Part shown: one piece after another, positions 48,005-56,716 of the stretch
How positions within the stretch are numbered: the stretch's first letter is position 1
How the letters are laid out: every line of letters starts with the position of its first letter
Source: Pseudomonas fluorescens
Lineage (GTDB): Bacteria > Pseudomonadota > Gammaproteobacteria > Pseudomonadales > Pseudomonadaceae
Direction: 5' to 3'
Length of the DNA: 64,000 nt
Assembly: GCF_001648775.1 (NCBI RefSeq)
Contig: NZ_LVEJ01000028.1
Span: forward strand, 62,001-126,000
Program-made: the position numbers and the translations under genes
Notes under the pieces: model-generated
Seen by the model: only the letters and a program-made list of their open reading frames with translations
What the model was told of the DNA's origin: nothing
The model's database searches: none

Positions 48005-49147
48005 TCATATCCAATTTAGGTAAAACTGTACCAGCGCTGCGGCAAGATCGGCCTGCAAGCCTTGTTCCAGACACCACGCTTCGGCATTTCCCTGCAGTTC
48101 TGGCCAATGATTACGGGCAGCAAGCCAGTGTTCGCCGATAGGCTGACCGGCACTCCAGGCGCGCCAGAGACCGTTCATCGCCTCGGCAGCAGCCGGCGAG
48201 AGCCCTTTGGTATACAGCGCAAGGAAGGCGTCGAGCTTGTCCAGATGGATGTCTTCGTCCTGCTGGTAGATGTGCCAGAGCATCGGCCGCCCTGCCCATT
48301 GCGCACGGACGAACGAATCTTCGCCGCGCACCGCGTTGAAATCGCAGCACCAGAGCAGGTGATCGTACTGATCCTGCCGGACGAACGGTAACACCTGCAC
48401 GGTGAGCGACTGACGCACATGGATTGCGCCGACCGTCAGGGTTTCCACCCCGAGCCAGCGCGCCACGTCGCCGAGAATCCGCCCTTCCGGCACCAAAAGA
48501 TGTGTCGGTGCAGCATCGGCTGCCAACACATCGAGCCAACTGGCCAGCCCGGCATTCTCATAGGCAAACAGCGAAATCAACTGAGCACCCGGTGCGCAAT
48601 CGACTCCCAGACCTTGCAGGAATTGTCGCTGCGCTTGGGCATCCTGTTGAAACTGCCGACGCTGCTCAAGCAATCCGCGCTCACGCAATAGCCCGCCCGT
48701 GCCCGGCTGGAACCCTGGAAAGAAGAAGAATTTCTGCACCGATTTATATTTGACCGACGGCAAACCGTGACAGCCGATGACCCAGTCCTCGGCACTGAGA
48801 TAGTCGAGGTTCATCCACAGCGGCGGCTTTTCCCGCGCGGCCATGGCATCCATGTAATCGCCGGGCAACTGGCAGGCAAACGCGGCGATCACCACATCAG
48901 CGGCTTCGGTCGGCGGCCAGTCTTGTGGCCACTGCCGCACCTCGACGCCTTGTTGCCGTTGCTGCGTGACGTTGATGTCGATTTCGGGGCAAATTCGTTC
49001 GAATGCGCGCAGATCATCCACCCACAACCGCACCGCCACGCAGTGCTCAGCCACCAGTTGCCGGGCCAGACGCCAGGTCACGCCGATGTCGCCATAGTTG
49101 TCGACCACGGCGCAAAAAATATCCCAGCGGGTATTCAGTTGCTGCAT
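48005..49147 (-). CDS. earP: EF-P arginine rhamnosyltransferase EarP
   Basis: The 380-residue GT-B glycosyltransferase transfers rhamnose from dTDP-L-rhamnose to Arg32 of EF-P. It begins MQQLNTRWDIFCAVVDNYGDIGVTWRLARQL, where DNYGDIGV is the EarP signature with the catalytic Asp residues. QDQYDHLLWCCDFNAVRGEDSFVRAQ is the C-terminal sugar-nucleotide region. It directly precedes efp, so the two are probably one operon. Confidence 0.95.
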   Translation of the reverse strand: MQQLNTRWDIFCAVVDNYGDIGVTWRLARQLVAEHCVAVRLWVDDLRAFERICPEIDINVTQQRQQGVEVRQWPQDWPPTEAADVVIAAFACQLPGDYMDAMAAREKPPLWMNLDYLSAEDWVIGCHGLPSVKYKSVQKFFFFPGFQPGTGGLLRERGLLEQRRQFQQDAQAQRQFLQGLGVDCAPGAQLISLFAYENAGLASWLDVLAADAAPTHLLVPEGRILGDVARWLGVETLTVGAIHVRQSLTVQVLPFVRQDQYDHLLWCCDFNAVRGEDSFVRAQWAGRPMLWHIYQQDEDIHLDKLDAFLALYTKGLSPAAAEAMNGLWRAWSAGQPIGEHWLAARNHWPELQGNAEAWCLEQGLQADLAAALVQFYLNWI

Positions 49148-49271
49148 TCATGACTCCCGTTGGCAAAAGCAGCGATTGTCCGCATAAATGACCTCGCGCA
49201 GAAGAGCCGACGGCGATTAATCTTCGTGCGACAATCGCCACTCGCCCGCAATCATCCGCCAGGAGGCAGTC

Positions 49272-49682
49272 ATGCCCTACCGTCCCACCCCGCGCCGGCC
49301 CTTGCCCGTTCAGCTTAGTGCGCTGCATTTGACCGGTAGCATTGCCCTGGGCATGTGGCTGGGCTTTCTCGCCATTGCCCTGACCTGCTGGCTGCTGGCG
49401 CATTTGCTGTTCAAGGAACAATTGGCGCCGGTGGCCCAGGCGGTGCAGCAACTGGCCAATCCACCGGCAGCGGTTCAGGTACAGCCGGATATTCCGCCGC
49501 AGAGCCCGTTGTTCGACCAGTACGAAGAAAACCTGCGCAAGAACGAGCAGCAGGCACGCCTCGATCAAGCGCGCAGCAGCACACGGAATCAGTCAAACCC
49601 GAAATGCCAGTTCTGGCTGCAACAGGACCAGACTGCCCCGAGCGAAAAAAGCCGCGCCAACGTTTTGCAATTCTGCGATTGA
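49272..49682 (+). CDS. Single-pass membrane protein of unknown function
   Basis: The 136-residue protein has one N-terminal transmembrane helix (SIALGMWLGFLAIALTCWLLAH region, residues 22-46), then a Pro/Gln-rich coiled segment and a C-terminal part with two cysteines (NPKCQFWLQQ and LQFCD). I do not recognise the family. ATG 49272 follows AGGAGGCAGTC. It ends 2 bp before the Gre-like gene, so the two are almost surely co-translated. Confidence 0.82.
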   Translation: MPYRPTPRRPLPVQLSALHLTGSIALGMWLGFLAIALTCWLLAHLLFKEQLAPVAQAVQQLANPPAAVQVQPDIPPQSPLFDQYEENLRKNEQQARLDQARSSTRNQSNPKCQFWLQQDQTAPSEKSRANVLQFCD

Positions 49683-49684
49683 TC

Positions 49685-50167
49685 ATGAACAAGCACACGG
49701 TTCACCAACTGATTCTCGACAAACTGCGCATCGACCTCGACATCGCCGAACGCGCCGCAAAAACCGCTTACGAAACCGCGACCCACGAAGAAAACATCGC
49801 CGAAAACAAGTACGACACGCTGGGTCTTGAGGCGTCGTATCTGGCGGCGGGTCAGGCGAAACGGGTCGAGGAAATCCGTCAGTCACTGGTGCTGTGCCAG
49901 AACCTGACGCTGCGTGCCTACGATGAACATCGCGGCATTGAAGTCGGTGCCCTGCTCGGTCTGGAAGACGAAAAGGGTCGCGAACAATGGCTGTTTCTGG
50001 CGCCGGATGCCGCAGGCCTGAAAGTCGATGTGGTCGGTCAGCCGATTACCGTCATCACCCCGCGCTCGCCGCTGGGCAAAAGCCTGCTGGGCAAGTTCGA
50101 AGGCGATGAGGTGGAGATTCTGGTGGCAGGCACCCGGCAACAGTTCGCTGTCACCGAGGTGCTCTGA
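49685..50167 (+). CDS. GreA/GreB-like transcription factor homologue
   Basis: The 160-residue protein has an N-terminal helical hairpin with an acidic tip (HEENIAENKYDTLGLEASYLA, compare SENAEY in GreB) and a C-terminal GreAB FKBP-like domain (VGALLGLEDEKGREQWLFLAPDA, then SPLGKSLLGKFEGDEVEI). It may enter the RNA polymerase secondary channel, but the order of acidic tip residues differs from GreA/B, so cleavage activity is not certain. A normal greB is 12 kb away. It is coupled to the membrane protein before it. Confidence 0.85.
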   Translation: MNKHTVHQLILDKLRIDLDIAERAAKTAYETATHEENIAENKYDTLGLEASYLAAGQAKRVEEIRQSLVLCQNLTLRAYDEHRGIEVGALLGLEDEKGREQWLFLAPDAAGLKVDVVGQPITVITPRSPLGKSLLGKFEGDEVEILVAGTRQQFAVTEVL

Positions 50168-50176
50168 AACAACCGG

Positions 50177-51151
50177 TCAGTGAACCGGCAGTTCGACGCC
50201 GTCGAACAACTCTTCCAGTTCCTGCTTGTTGTGGCACTGAATGGCTTTGGCCATGACTTCGCGGGTCAGGTGCGGGGCGAACTTCTCGATGAAGTCGCAC
50301 ATGAAACCACGCAGGAAGGTGCCGCGACGGAAACCGATCTTGGTCACGCTCGATTCGAACAGCTCGCTGGCATCCAGCACCACCAGATCGTTGTCGAGTT
50401 TGGTGTCGACTGCCATTTTCGCCACGATGCCCACGCCCAGACCCAGACGCACGTAGGTTTTGATCACGTCGGCGTCGGCCGCGGTGAACACCACTTTCGG
50501 CGTCAGGCCGCGATGGCTGAAGGCTTCATCGAGTTTCGAACGGCCGGTGAAACCGAACACGTAAGTCACGATCGGGTATTCGGCCAGTGCTTCCAGGGTC
50601 AGCTTCGGCAGCTTGGTCAGCGGGTGGCCCTGCGGCACGACCACGCAACGGTTCCAGCGGTAGCACGGCATCATCACCAGATCGCCGAACAGCTCCAGCG
50701 CTTCAGTGGCGATCGCAAAATCGACGGTGCCGTCAGCGGCCATCTCAGCGATCTGCATCGGCGAACCTTGATGCATGTGCAGCGCCACGTCCGGGTATTG
50801 CTTGATGAAATTGCTGATCACCGGCGGCAGTGCATAACGTGCCTGAGTGTGGGTGGTGGCGATCGACAGGGTGCCTTTCTTCTCGTTGGAGAATTCCTGG
50901 GCAATCTGCTTGATGCTCTCGACCTTGCGCAGGATCTCACCGGCGGTGGTGATGATGCGCTCGCCGGCCGGAGTGACGCGGGTCAGGTGCTTGCCGCTGC
51001 GGGCGAACACCTCAACGCCGAGTTCGTCTTCCAGCAGGCGGATCTGTTTACTGATGCCCGGTTGCGAGGTGTAAAGGCTTTGGGCTGTAGCGGAAACGTT
51101 GAGGTCGTGGTGCGCCACTTCCCAGATGTAGCGCAATTGTTGAAGCTTCAT
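50177..51151 (-). CDS. cysB: LysR-type regulator CysB
   Basis: The 324-residue regulator starts MKLQQLRYIWEVAHHDLNVSATAQSLY, identical in form to CysB across gammaproteobacteria, with TTHTQARYALP and VFGFTGRSKLDEAF in the effector domain. It activates sulfate assimilation genes with N-acetylserine as inducer. The 113 bp upstream are very AT-rich (TATATAACTATATTAATGG) and probably hold its promoter. It follows the stress-protein gene on the same strand. Confidence 0.97.
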   Translation of the reverse strand: MKLQQLRYIWEVAHHDLNVSATAQSLYTSQPGISKQIRLLEDELGVEVFARSGKHLTRVTPAGERIITTAGEILRKVESIKQIAQEFSNEKKGTLSIATTHTQARYALPPVISNFIKQYPDVALHMHQGSPMQIAEMAADGTVDFAIATEALELFGDLVMMPCYRWNRCVVVPQGHPLTKLPKLTLEALAEYPIVTYVFGFTGRSKLDEAFSHRGLTPKVVFTAADADVIKTYVRLGLGVGIVAKMAVDTKLDNDLVVLDASELFESSVTKIGFRRGTFLRGFMCDFIEKFAPHLTREVMAKAIQCHNKQELEELFDGVELPVH

Positions 51152-51264
51152 ATGAATCCCTCAAAGCAGGTAGACGCCACGGGCATCAGCGACGGTATAT
51201 AACTATATTAATGGTTTGAAGAATAAATCTAGAACTTTTTTATCAAAGTGCCATTATTCCAGCT

Positions 51265-51768
51265 TCAGCGATCCTCCCGCCGCCGACGCTCCACCAACGG
51301 CACCAGATAAACCGGCACCTTGGACAACTGCAGGACCCGAGCCGCCGTGCGCCCCAATGGCGTTTCCGCGCCCACCCCGTGACTGTGGCTTCCTACGATC
51401 AGCAAATCGACCGAGAGTTTCTCCACCTGGTCGAGAATCACCTGCGACGGATCGCCCTGCAGCACGCGGACCGCACGAATGCGCTGCAGATCCTGCTCGC
51501 CCTCCTCGCCCAATTCTTCGCGAAAGCTTTCCAGCACCCGCTGCTCGATATTGGCGATGACTGTTTTCAGACCCTGACTGTGAAAATCGTTCAATGCCTG
51601 CTCGTCGAGGTAACTCTGCAACACCGATTCGGCAAACAGCCCCATCGGCTCCACGGCGTGCACCACATACAAGTCGGCATTGAACGTTCGCGCCAATGCC
51701 AGGGCATGCTGCATCACTAACGGTGCGTACAGACCGAGGTCAGTGGCATACAGCATCGAACGAATCAT
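51265..51768 (-). CDS. Universal stress protein family
   Basis: The 167-residue protein starts MIRSMLYATDLGLYAPLVMQHALALA after GAGGAGG. It has the Usp fold with DLLIVGSHSHGVGAETPLG and a C-terminal VPVYLVPLVERRR. The nucleotide loop G-x2-G-x9-G(S/T) is only partly kept, so ATP binding is uncertain. It lies between the nucleotidase gene and cysB on the same strand. Confidence 0.9.
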   Translation of the reverse strand: MIRSMLYATDLGLYAPLVMQHALALARTFNADLYVVHAVEPMGLFAESVLQSYLDEQALNDFHSQGLKTVIANIEQRVLESFREELGEEGEQDLQRIRAVRVLQGDPSQVILDQVEKLSVDLLIVGSHSHGVGAETPLGRTAARVLQLSKVPVYLVPLVERRRREDR

Positions 51769-51865
51769 ATGACCTCCTCGCAAGCCAACATGGCGGAGAT
51801 TTGATTCAGCTTAGCAGTGCCTTGACGAGTACGACGTGCGACGCAACGTCTTGAACCAAAGGGCT

Positions 51866-52771
51866 TTAGACCGACGGCTCGTTGCTGATGCCGTGCGGCA
51901 CGTGGCCGGTGGCGACGACTTCGCGGGCGAGTTCGCAGTGACCGGCCTGATCGTCGAAAAACACGTCCGCGGCAAACGCTTCGAGAAACGCCGACTTGGT
52001 CAGGCCACCCAGGAACAGTGATTCGTCGAGACGAATATCCCACTCGCGCAAGGTGCGGATTACCCGCTCATGCGCTGGCGCCGACCGCGCGGTGACCAGC
52101 GCCGTACGGATCGGGCAGTCATCATCGGGAAACTCGCGTTGCAGCAAATTGAGCGCCGCCAGAAAGCCTTTGAATGGCCCGCCGCGCAAAGGCTCGCGCG
52201 CGGCTTCACGCTCCTTGGCCTGAAACGCTTCCAGGCCGCCGGATTGATAGACGCGCTCCGACTCGTCGGAAAAAATCACCGCGTCGCCGTCGAAGGCGAT
52301 GCGCAATTCATCACTGGCCGCGCGGCTGGCGCCACCGGACAGAATGGTTGCAGCGGCGAAACCGGCATCCAGCGCCGCGCGCACATCTTCAGCATGAGTC
52401 GAAAGAAACAGGTCGCAACCGAACGCTTTCAGATACGGATAAGGACTGCGCCCGCCGACAAACGCCGCGCGGGAAATCGCCAGACCGTAATGATGAATCG
52501 AGTTGAATACGCGCAGCCCGGTGTCGGCGCTGTTGCGCGAGACCAGAATCACCTCGACCCGTGCACGGCCGAGGCGACTGTTAAGTGCCAAGAGTTTTTC
52601 CACCAGCGGGAAAGCATCGCCGGGGGCCAGAATCTCGTCTTCGTGCTCGATCTGATATTGCCGGTAGGCTTCGACGCCGCTCGACAGATAGACCTTGTGG
52701 CTCTCGCTCAGGTCGAACAAGGCGCGCGACGAAATCGCCAGCACCAGTTTGTCATCGATGTTCTTGGCCAT
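51866..52771 (-). CDS. Cytosolic 5'-nucleotidase, NT5C1A-like (PF06189)
   Basis: The 301-residue protein begins MAKNIDDKLVLAISSRALFDL, typical of bacterial members of this family, with VILVSRNSADTGLRVFNSI, AFVGGRSPYPYLKAF and the C-terminal FFDDQAGHCELA. These enzymes dephosphorylate nucleoside monophosphates. ATG 52771 follows GGGGAAGGC. It lies 22 bp after the ketopantoate-reductase-like gene and is probably in one operon with it. Confidence 0.9.
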   Translation of the reverse strand: MAKNIDDKLVLAISSRALFDLSESHKVYLSSGVEAYRQYQIEHEDEILAPGDAFPLVEKLLALNSRLGRARVEVILVSRNSADTGLRVFNSIHHYGLAISRAAFVGGRSPYPYLKAFGCDLFLSTHAEDVRAALDAGFAAATILSGGASRAASDELRIAFDGDAVIFSDESERVYQSGGLEAFQAKEREAAREPLRGGPFKGFLAALNLLQREFPDDDCPIRTALVTARSAPAHERVIRTLREWDIRLDESLFLGGLTKSAFLEAFAADVFFDDQAGHCELAREVVATGHVPHGISNEPSV

Positions 52772-52793
52772 GCCTTCCCCCAAAGCGATCGAC

Positions 52794-53765
52794 TTAAACG
52801 TTACGTCGATCGATAAAACCTAAAGTGCGATACAGCGCTTCGATGCGCGGCAGCTCACAGCCTGCCGCTTTTGCCGCCGCCAGTGGCCGAGCGTAGATCG
52901 CTTCCAGCTCCAGCGGGCGCTTGTGTAAAAAGTCGTGGTACATGCTCGGCCAGTAGTCGGGCATTTTCTCGGTCATCATAAACAGGTAGTCGGCGTATCC
53001 CGGCGGCACGTCGTGACCGCAGGCTTTGGCGCCCAGCCCCACTTCGGCCATCAACGCCTGGATCAACTCGCGGCTGTCGGCATCGGCCATCAGCGCTGTG
53101 GTGCCCGCACCGAGCAACACCGAGAGGCCGTTGTAGGGAATATTCCACACCAGTTTTTGCCAGCGCGCCTGTTGCAGATTGGGCATGGCCTGGGAATCCA
53201 GACCGGCGCTGCGAAACAGCCCGCAGCCCTCCTCGACGATCGCCATGCGCGCAACGTCATCAATGGCCGGACCGCTGTGATAGCCCACGTTGACCGCTCC
53301 GAGCGCCTGATGGGTCACCAGACCCGGGCCGTCGCGGTGCACGCAAATCAGGCACAAGCCGCCCAACAGATGCAGGGAATCGGGGAGCAATTCACGCAAG
53401 CTGTCTTCGACGTCGAGGCCGTTTTGCAGGACCAGTACTTTCGCATCCGGTTTGGCCGCTTGAATGATAGAAGGCGCGAGACCGGCATTGCTGGTGGTCT
53501 TCGCCCCAACCAACAGCCAGTCGCACTTGGGCATGTCTTCGGCCGCCGAATAGGCCTGCACCGGATTCAACGTCAGCGGGCCATGCACCGCGCTGTTCAC
53601 CTGCAAACCGCGTTCAGCCACCGCCGAAAACTCACTGCGCAACAGAAAGTGCACATCGAAGCCGGCACGCGCCAGCATCACGCCGTAGAACCCGCCAATT
53701 GCACCGGTACCGATAATCCCCACCTTCGGTTTATCCAACCCCGGTTTATTCACTGCCCCCATCAT
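52794..53765 (-). CDS. 2-dehydropantoate 2-reductase-like protein (ApbA/PanE family)
   Basis: The 323-residue protein has the NADP loop VGIIGTGAIGGFYGVMLARAG and the C-terminal ApbA domain (QARWQKLVWNIPYNGLSVLLG, then PSMYHDFLHKRPLELEAIYA). PanE makes pantoate for coenzyme A, but many paralogues act on other substrates, so the role is not fixed. It begins at ATGATG 53765, overlapping the stop of the thioredoxin-like gene by 4 bp, after GAGGAG. Confidence 0.9.
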   Translation of the reverse strand: MMGAVNKPGLDKPKVGIIGTGAIGGFYGVMLARAGFDVHFLLRSEFSAVAERGLQVNSAVHGPLTLNPVQAYSAAEDMPKCDWLLVGAKTTSNAGLAPSIIQAAKPDAKVLVLQNGLDVEDSLRELLPDSLHLLGGLCLICVHRDGPGLVTHQALGAVNVGYHSGPAIDDVARMAIVEEGCGLFRSAGLDSQAMPNLQQARWQKLVWNIPYNGLSVLLGAGTTALMADADSRELIQALMAEVGLGAKACGHDVPPGYADYLFMMTEKMPDYWPSMYHDFLHKRPLELEAIYARPLAAAKAAGCELPRIEALYRTLGFIDRRNV

Positions 53766-54148
53766 GGCAACTCCTCTGCAATTCGACCCAGTGCCTGCGC
53801 CAGCGCCGCATTCAGCGCATCGGCTGTCAGGCGTGTGTGCAATGCCCCAAAGAACTCGCCGTCGCGCACCACAAACAGCGCCGGCAAATGAAAGACCTGA
53901 TAACGCTCGACCAACCCGCCGTTATCGCCGGCATCGATCCAGCACAGGCGATCGATGGCTAAGGCCATGTCCGGCAACACCTCGCGGGCGTAACGGCAAC
54001 TGGCGCAGCCGACGCTGGTGAAAATCACCAGCGAAACGCCGTTCATCGCCAGCAGCCGTTGGTCGGCGTCGAAATCGGTCAGTTCGGATTCGACCACTAT
54101 ACTGGGGGAAACAATGTCAAATGGCCGACACAGGGAGTCTGTGCTCAT
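53762..54148 (-). CDS. Thioredoxin-fold protein
   Basis: The product of about 128 residues has a thioredoxin fold with CxxC in VIFTSVGCASCRYAREVLPD and the cis-Pro segment VFHLPALFVVRDGE. It is likely a cytoplasmic thiol protein, with substrate unknown. The start is unclear: ATG 54148 and ATG 54160 both lack good ribosome sites. ATG 54148 and the PilZ start share the same CATG. It is coupled to the ketopantoate-reductase-like gene by a 4-bp overlap. Confidence 0.82.
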   Translation of the reverse strand: MSTDSLCRPFDIVSPSIVVESELTDFDADQRLLAMNGVSLVIFTSVGCASCRYAREVLPDMALAIDRLCWIDAGDNGGLVERYQVFHLPALFVVRDGEFFGALHTRLTADALNAALAQALGRIAEELP

Positions 54149-54590
54149 GGGACGTTTCATACCTCATCCGGACGAGGTGCCGGTTGAATTAACCTTGCTC
54201 AAGCCTGAGTGTATTTCCAGGCAACAGCTGCACACTATCAGCCTCGGCGGCATCGCTTGCAATTACCACCGTGCCTGGCGCCATGGCACCGCTTTGCAAG
54301 TGCGCATGCCGACCCTGAATGCCGACATCTGTTATCCGGGCTATGTGGCGTGGTGCCTGCGGCGCAAAAAAGGCTATCTGGTGGGCATCGCGTTTACCGA
54401 TGAGCAGACGCTGTTCAGCGCGCGAATGGGTGAGCAGGTGTGTCAGATCGAGCGTTACTGCCGCATGCACGAAACCCACGATGACCTGCAAGAAATTCAG
54501 GCGGTAGCCCTGCAATGGGTCGAGCAACACGCCGACGAGTTCTCCCACGACAGTGTGCGCAAGGCTTTTGCGCAGCCAGCGCTGGACTAA
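54147..54590 (+). CDS. PilZ-domain protein with degenerate c-di-GMP motif
   Basis: The 147-residue protein begins MGRFIPHPDEVPVELTLL and contains the PilZ region CISRQQLHTISLGGIACNYHRA. The usual RxxxR and (D/N)xSxxG motifs are changed: the N-terminal reads RFIPH (His for the second Arg) and the second reads TISLGG (Thr for Asp/Asn). It may bind c-di-GMP poorly or not at all. ATG 54147 follows AGGGAG; ATG 54114 after GGGGGAA would add 11 residues. It faces the thioredoxin-like gene head to head. Confidence 0.8.
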   Translation: MGRFIPHPDEVPVELTLLKPECISRQQLHTISLGGIACNYHRAWRHGTALQVRMPTLNADICYPGYVAWCLRRKKGYLVGIAFTDEQTLFSARMGEQVCQIERYCRMHETHDDLQEIQAVALQWVEQHADEFSHDSVRKAFAQPALD

Positions 54591-54720
54591 AGCACCTTTT
54601 GCCCATTGTCGAGCAGGCGCTTTACGCGCTAAGGTTCCGCTCCCCGACGCGCTTAAATCTGCTGTGCTCCGCCGCGCGGGGATCGCTGGCGGCCGGCACC
54701 CGTGACCTGACGAGTAAACG

Positions 54721-55797
54721 ATGGCTGATTTACCGATCAACGACCTAAACGTCGCCTCTAACGAGACCCTGATCACTCCCGATCAGCTCAAGCGTGATAT
54801 CCCTCTGAGCGACGCTGCCCTGCGCACCGTCACCAAGGGCCGCGAAGTCATTCGCAACATTCTTGATGGCACCGACCACCGTCTGTTCGTAGTGATCGGC
54901 CCGTGCTCGATCCACGACATCAAGGCTGCCCACGAATACGCCGATCGCCTCAAGGTGCTGGCGGAGGAAGTCTGCGACACCTTGTACCTGGTCATGCGCG
55001 TGTATTTCGAGAAGCCACGGACCACCGTCGGCTGGAAAGGCCTGATCAACGATCCGTATCTGGACGACTCGTTCAAGATCCAGGACGGTCTGCACATCGG
55101 TCGTCAGTTGCTGCTGGATCTGGCCGAAAAAGGCCTGCCGACCGCCACTGAAGCCCTCGACCCGATCTCCCCGCAGTATCTGCAGGACCTCATCAGCTGG
55201 TCGGCCATCGGCGCGCGCACCACCGAATCGCAGACTCACCGTGAAATGGCTTCGGGCCTGTCCTCGGCCGTCGGCTTCAAGAACGGCACCGACGGCGGCC
55301 TGACCGTGGCGATCAACGCCTTGCAGTCAGTGTCCAGCCCGCACCGCTTCCTCGGTATCAACCAGGAAGGTGGCGTGTCGATCGTCACCACCAAAGGCAA
55401 CGCCTACGGTCACGTGGTGTTGCGCGGTGGTAACGGCAAGCCAAACTACGATTCGGTCAGCGTTGCCCTGTGTGAGCAGGCGCTGGACAAGGCGAAGATC
55501 AAGCCGAACATCATGGTCGATTGCAGCCACGCCAACTCCAACAAGGACCCGGCCCTGCAACCACTGGTGATGGAGAACGTTGCCAACCAGATCCTCGAAG
55601 GCAACCAGTCGATCATCGGCCTGATGGTCGAAAGTCACCTGAACTGGGGTTGCCAGGCGATTCCGAAAGACCTCGCCGACCTGCAATACGGCGTGTCGAT
55701 CACCGATGCCTGCATCGACTGGTCCGCCACCGAGAACACCCTGCGCAGCATGCACGCCAAGCTCAAGGACGTGTTGCCGAAACGCCAGCGCAGCTGA
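54721..55797 (+). CDS. aroF: Class I 3-deoxy-7-phosphoheptulonate synthase (AroF/G/H type)
   Basis: The 358-residue class I DAHP synthase shows VVIGPCSIHDIKAAHEYA, MRVYFEKPRTTVGWKGL, TEALDPISPQYLQDLISW, GFKNGTDGG and MVDCSHANSNKDP. This family is usually feedback-regulated by aromatic amino acids. Which paralogue (F, G or H) cannot be decided from sequence by eye. Start ATG 54721 follows GACGAGTAAACG. The 130 bp before it hold no gene. A strong terminator follows. Confidence 0.92.
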   Translation: MADLPINDLNVASNETLITPDQLKRDIPLSDAALRTVTKGREVIRNILDGTDHRLFVVIGPCSIHDIKAAHEYADRLKVLAEEVCDTLYLVMRVYFEKPRTTVGWKGLINDPYLDDSFKIQDGLHIGRQLLLDLAEKGLPTATEALDPISPQYLQDLISWSAIGARTTESQTHREMASGLSSAVGFKNGTDGGLTVAINALQSVSSPHRFLGINQEGGVSIVTTKGNAYGHVVLRGGNGKPNYDSVSVALCEQALDKAKIKPNIMVDCSHANSNKDPALQPLVMENVANQILEGNQSIIGLMVESHLNWGCQAIPKDLADLQYGVSITDACIDWSATENTLRSMHAKLKDVLPKRQRS

Positions 55798-55814
55798 TCA
55801 ACGTTTCGCAGGCA

Positions 55815-55846
55815 TAAAAAAACGCCGGGCATTGCCCGGCGTTTTT
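55815..55846. terminator. Terminator after the class I DAHP synthase gene
   Basis: GCCGGGC and GCCCGGC with flanking A-run and T-run (AAAAAAACGCCGGGC / GCCCGGCGTTTTT) form a strong hairpin. It may also serve the converging GNAT gene. Confidence 0.92.
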
Positions 55847-55857
55847 GTGTGTGCGGT

Positions 55858-56139
55858 TCAGATCTTTGCAGCGCGGCGCTGGTGGCGCTCCATGTAGCGC
55901 TCGACGTAGGAGCACGACGGAATCACCGTGTAGCCCATTTCTTCAGCGTACTGCAGCGCGCTCTCGGTCAGCGCTGCCGCTATGCCACGGCCGCGCAGGG
56001 CGTTGGGCACGAACGTGCGATAGATATCCAGGGTCTGTTTCCCCAGATCCATATAAGTCAGGTAGGCACGATGACCGTCCACATTGGTCTCGAACTGATG
56101 ACCAGCCTGGTCATGGTGGATGGACAACGCCTCGCTCAT
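55858..56139 (-). CDS. Small GNAT-family N-acetyltransferase (YjdJ-like)
   Basis: The 93-residue single-domain protein has the acetyl-CoA loop VPNALRGRGIAAALTESAL and ends with YTVIPSCSYVERYMERH, the pattern of minimal GNAT proteins (GNAT_2 / YjdJ). Acceptor unknown. ATG 56139 follows GAGGAGTAGTG. It is convergent with the DAHP synthase gene. Confidence 0.9.
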   Translation of the reverse strand: MSEALSIHHDQAGHQFETNVDGHRAYLTYMDLGKQTLDIYRTFVPNALRGRGIAAALTESALQYAEEMGYTVIPSCSYVERYMERHQRRAAKI

Positions 56140-56681
56140 CACTACTCCTCGCGGGTCTTGAATTCTGACCCCTACCTTACCGATGTTTTTCCGGCGAAGG
56201 AACATCTACGCCACCCCGTGCCTGATGGACACCGAGAAGAGCCACACCGATCTCGCGCAACCGAGCACCTGATAAATAGTAGGCACCAATGGCCAAAATG
56301 CTCAAGGTGCACTCGTCATCACGTGGGTTGACCGGGGTTGCTCCGATTGACGCCGGGACGGTTCGGGAGAAGATCTTCCCGGGCCGCTAACCTGTCCATT
56401 GCCGGATGTTGAGACTTAAGACGTACGGCCTTTTTTAAAGTCACCTCAACATGCACAAAGATAAGCGAAGCAGCGCGCAAAATCGGAACAAAAGTGTGGA
56501 CGAATTCATCTAGAAAGACTTTAGCCAAGACTGCAAAAACAGCACGCAGTAACGGGAACTTTTTCGCAATAACTCGCTCAGCTCGGGGCTTGTAGCTGGG
56601 TATTTTTTAAACAGCGCAGTTAAAAGTTGCTCGAAAAAGAATCAGCGCCTACAATTTTTTTTGCTTCTTGCGCTACGTCAG
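56140..56681. other. Gene-free stretch upstream of oprI
   Basis: I trust no gene here; a 69-codon open frame at 56319-56528 (minus) has no ribosome site. A stem GTTGAG..CTCAAC spans about 56408-56456 around GGCCTTTTTT. A weak AlgU-like pair GAACTT-N16-TCAGC lies at 56556-56582. The part nearest oprI is AT-rich. A small RNA is possible but unsupported. Confidence 0.5.
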
Positions 56682-56709
56682 TTTACTTACTACAAGTAAT
56701 GGGTAGTAT
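56682..56709 (+). promoter_or_regulatory. Candidate sigma-70 promoter of oprI
   Basis: TTTACT (56682-56687), 16 nt, then TAGTAT (56704-56709). Transcription would start near 56716, directly before the leader stem-loop. Confidence 0.5.
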
Positions 56710-56716
56710 GTACGCC

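Noticed and set aside
56319..56528. 69-codon minus-strand frame and a possible small RNA upstream of oprI
   Set aside because: The frame lacks a ribosome site. The stem near 56408-56456 is imperfect and has no clear promoter, so I list it only as gap content.
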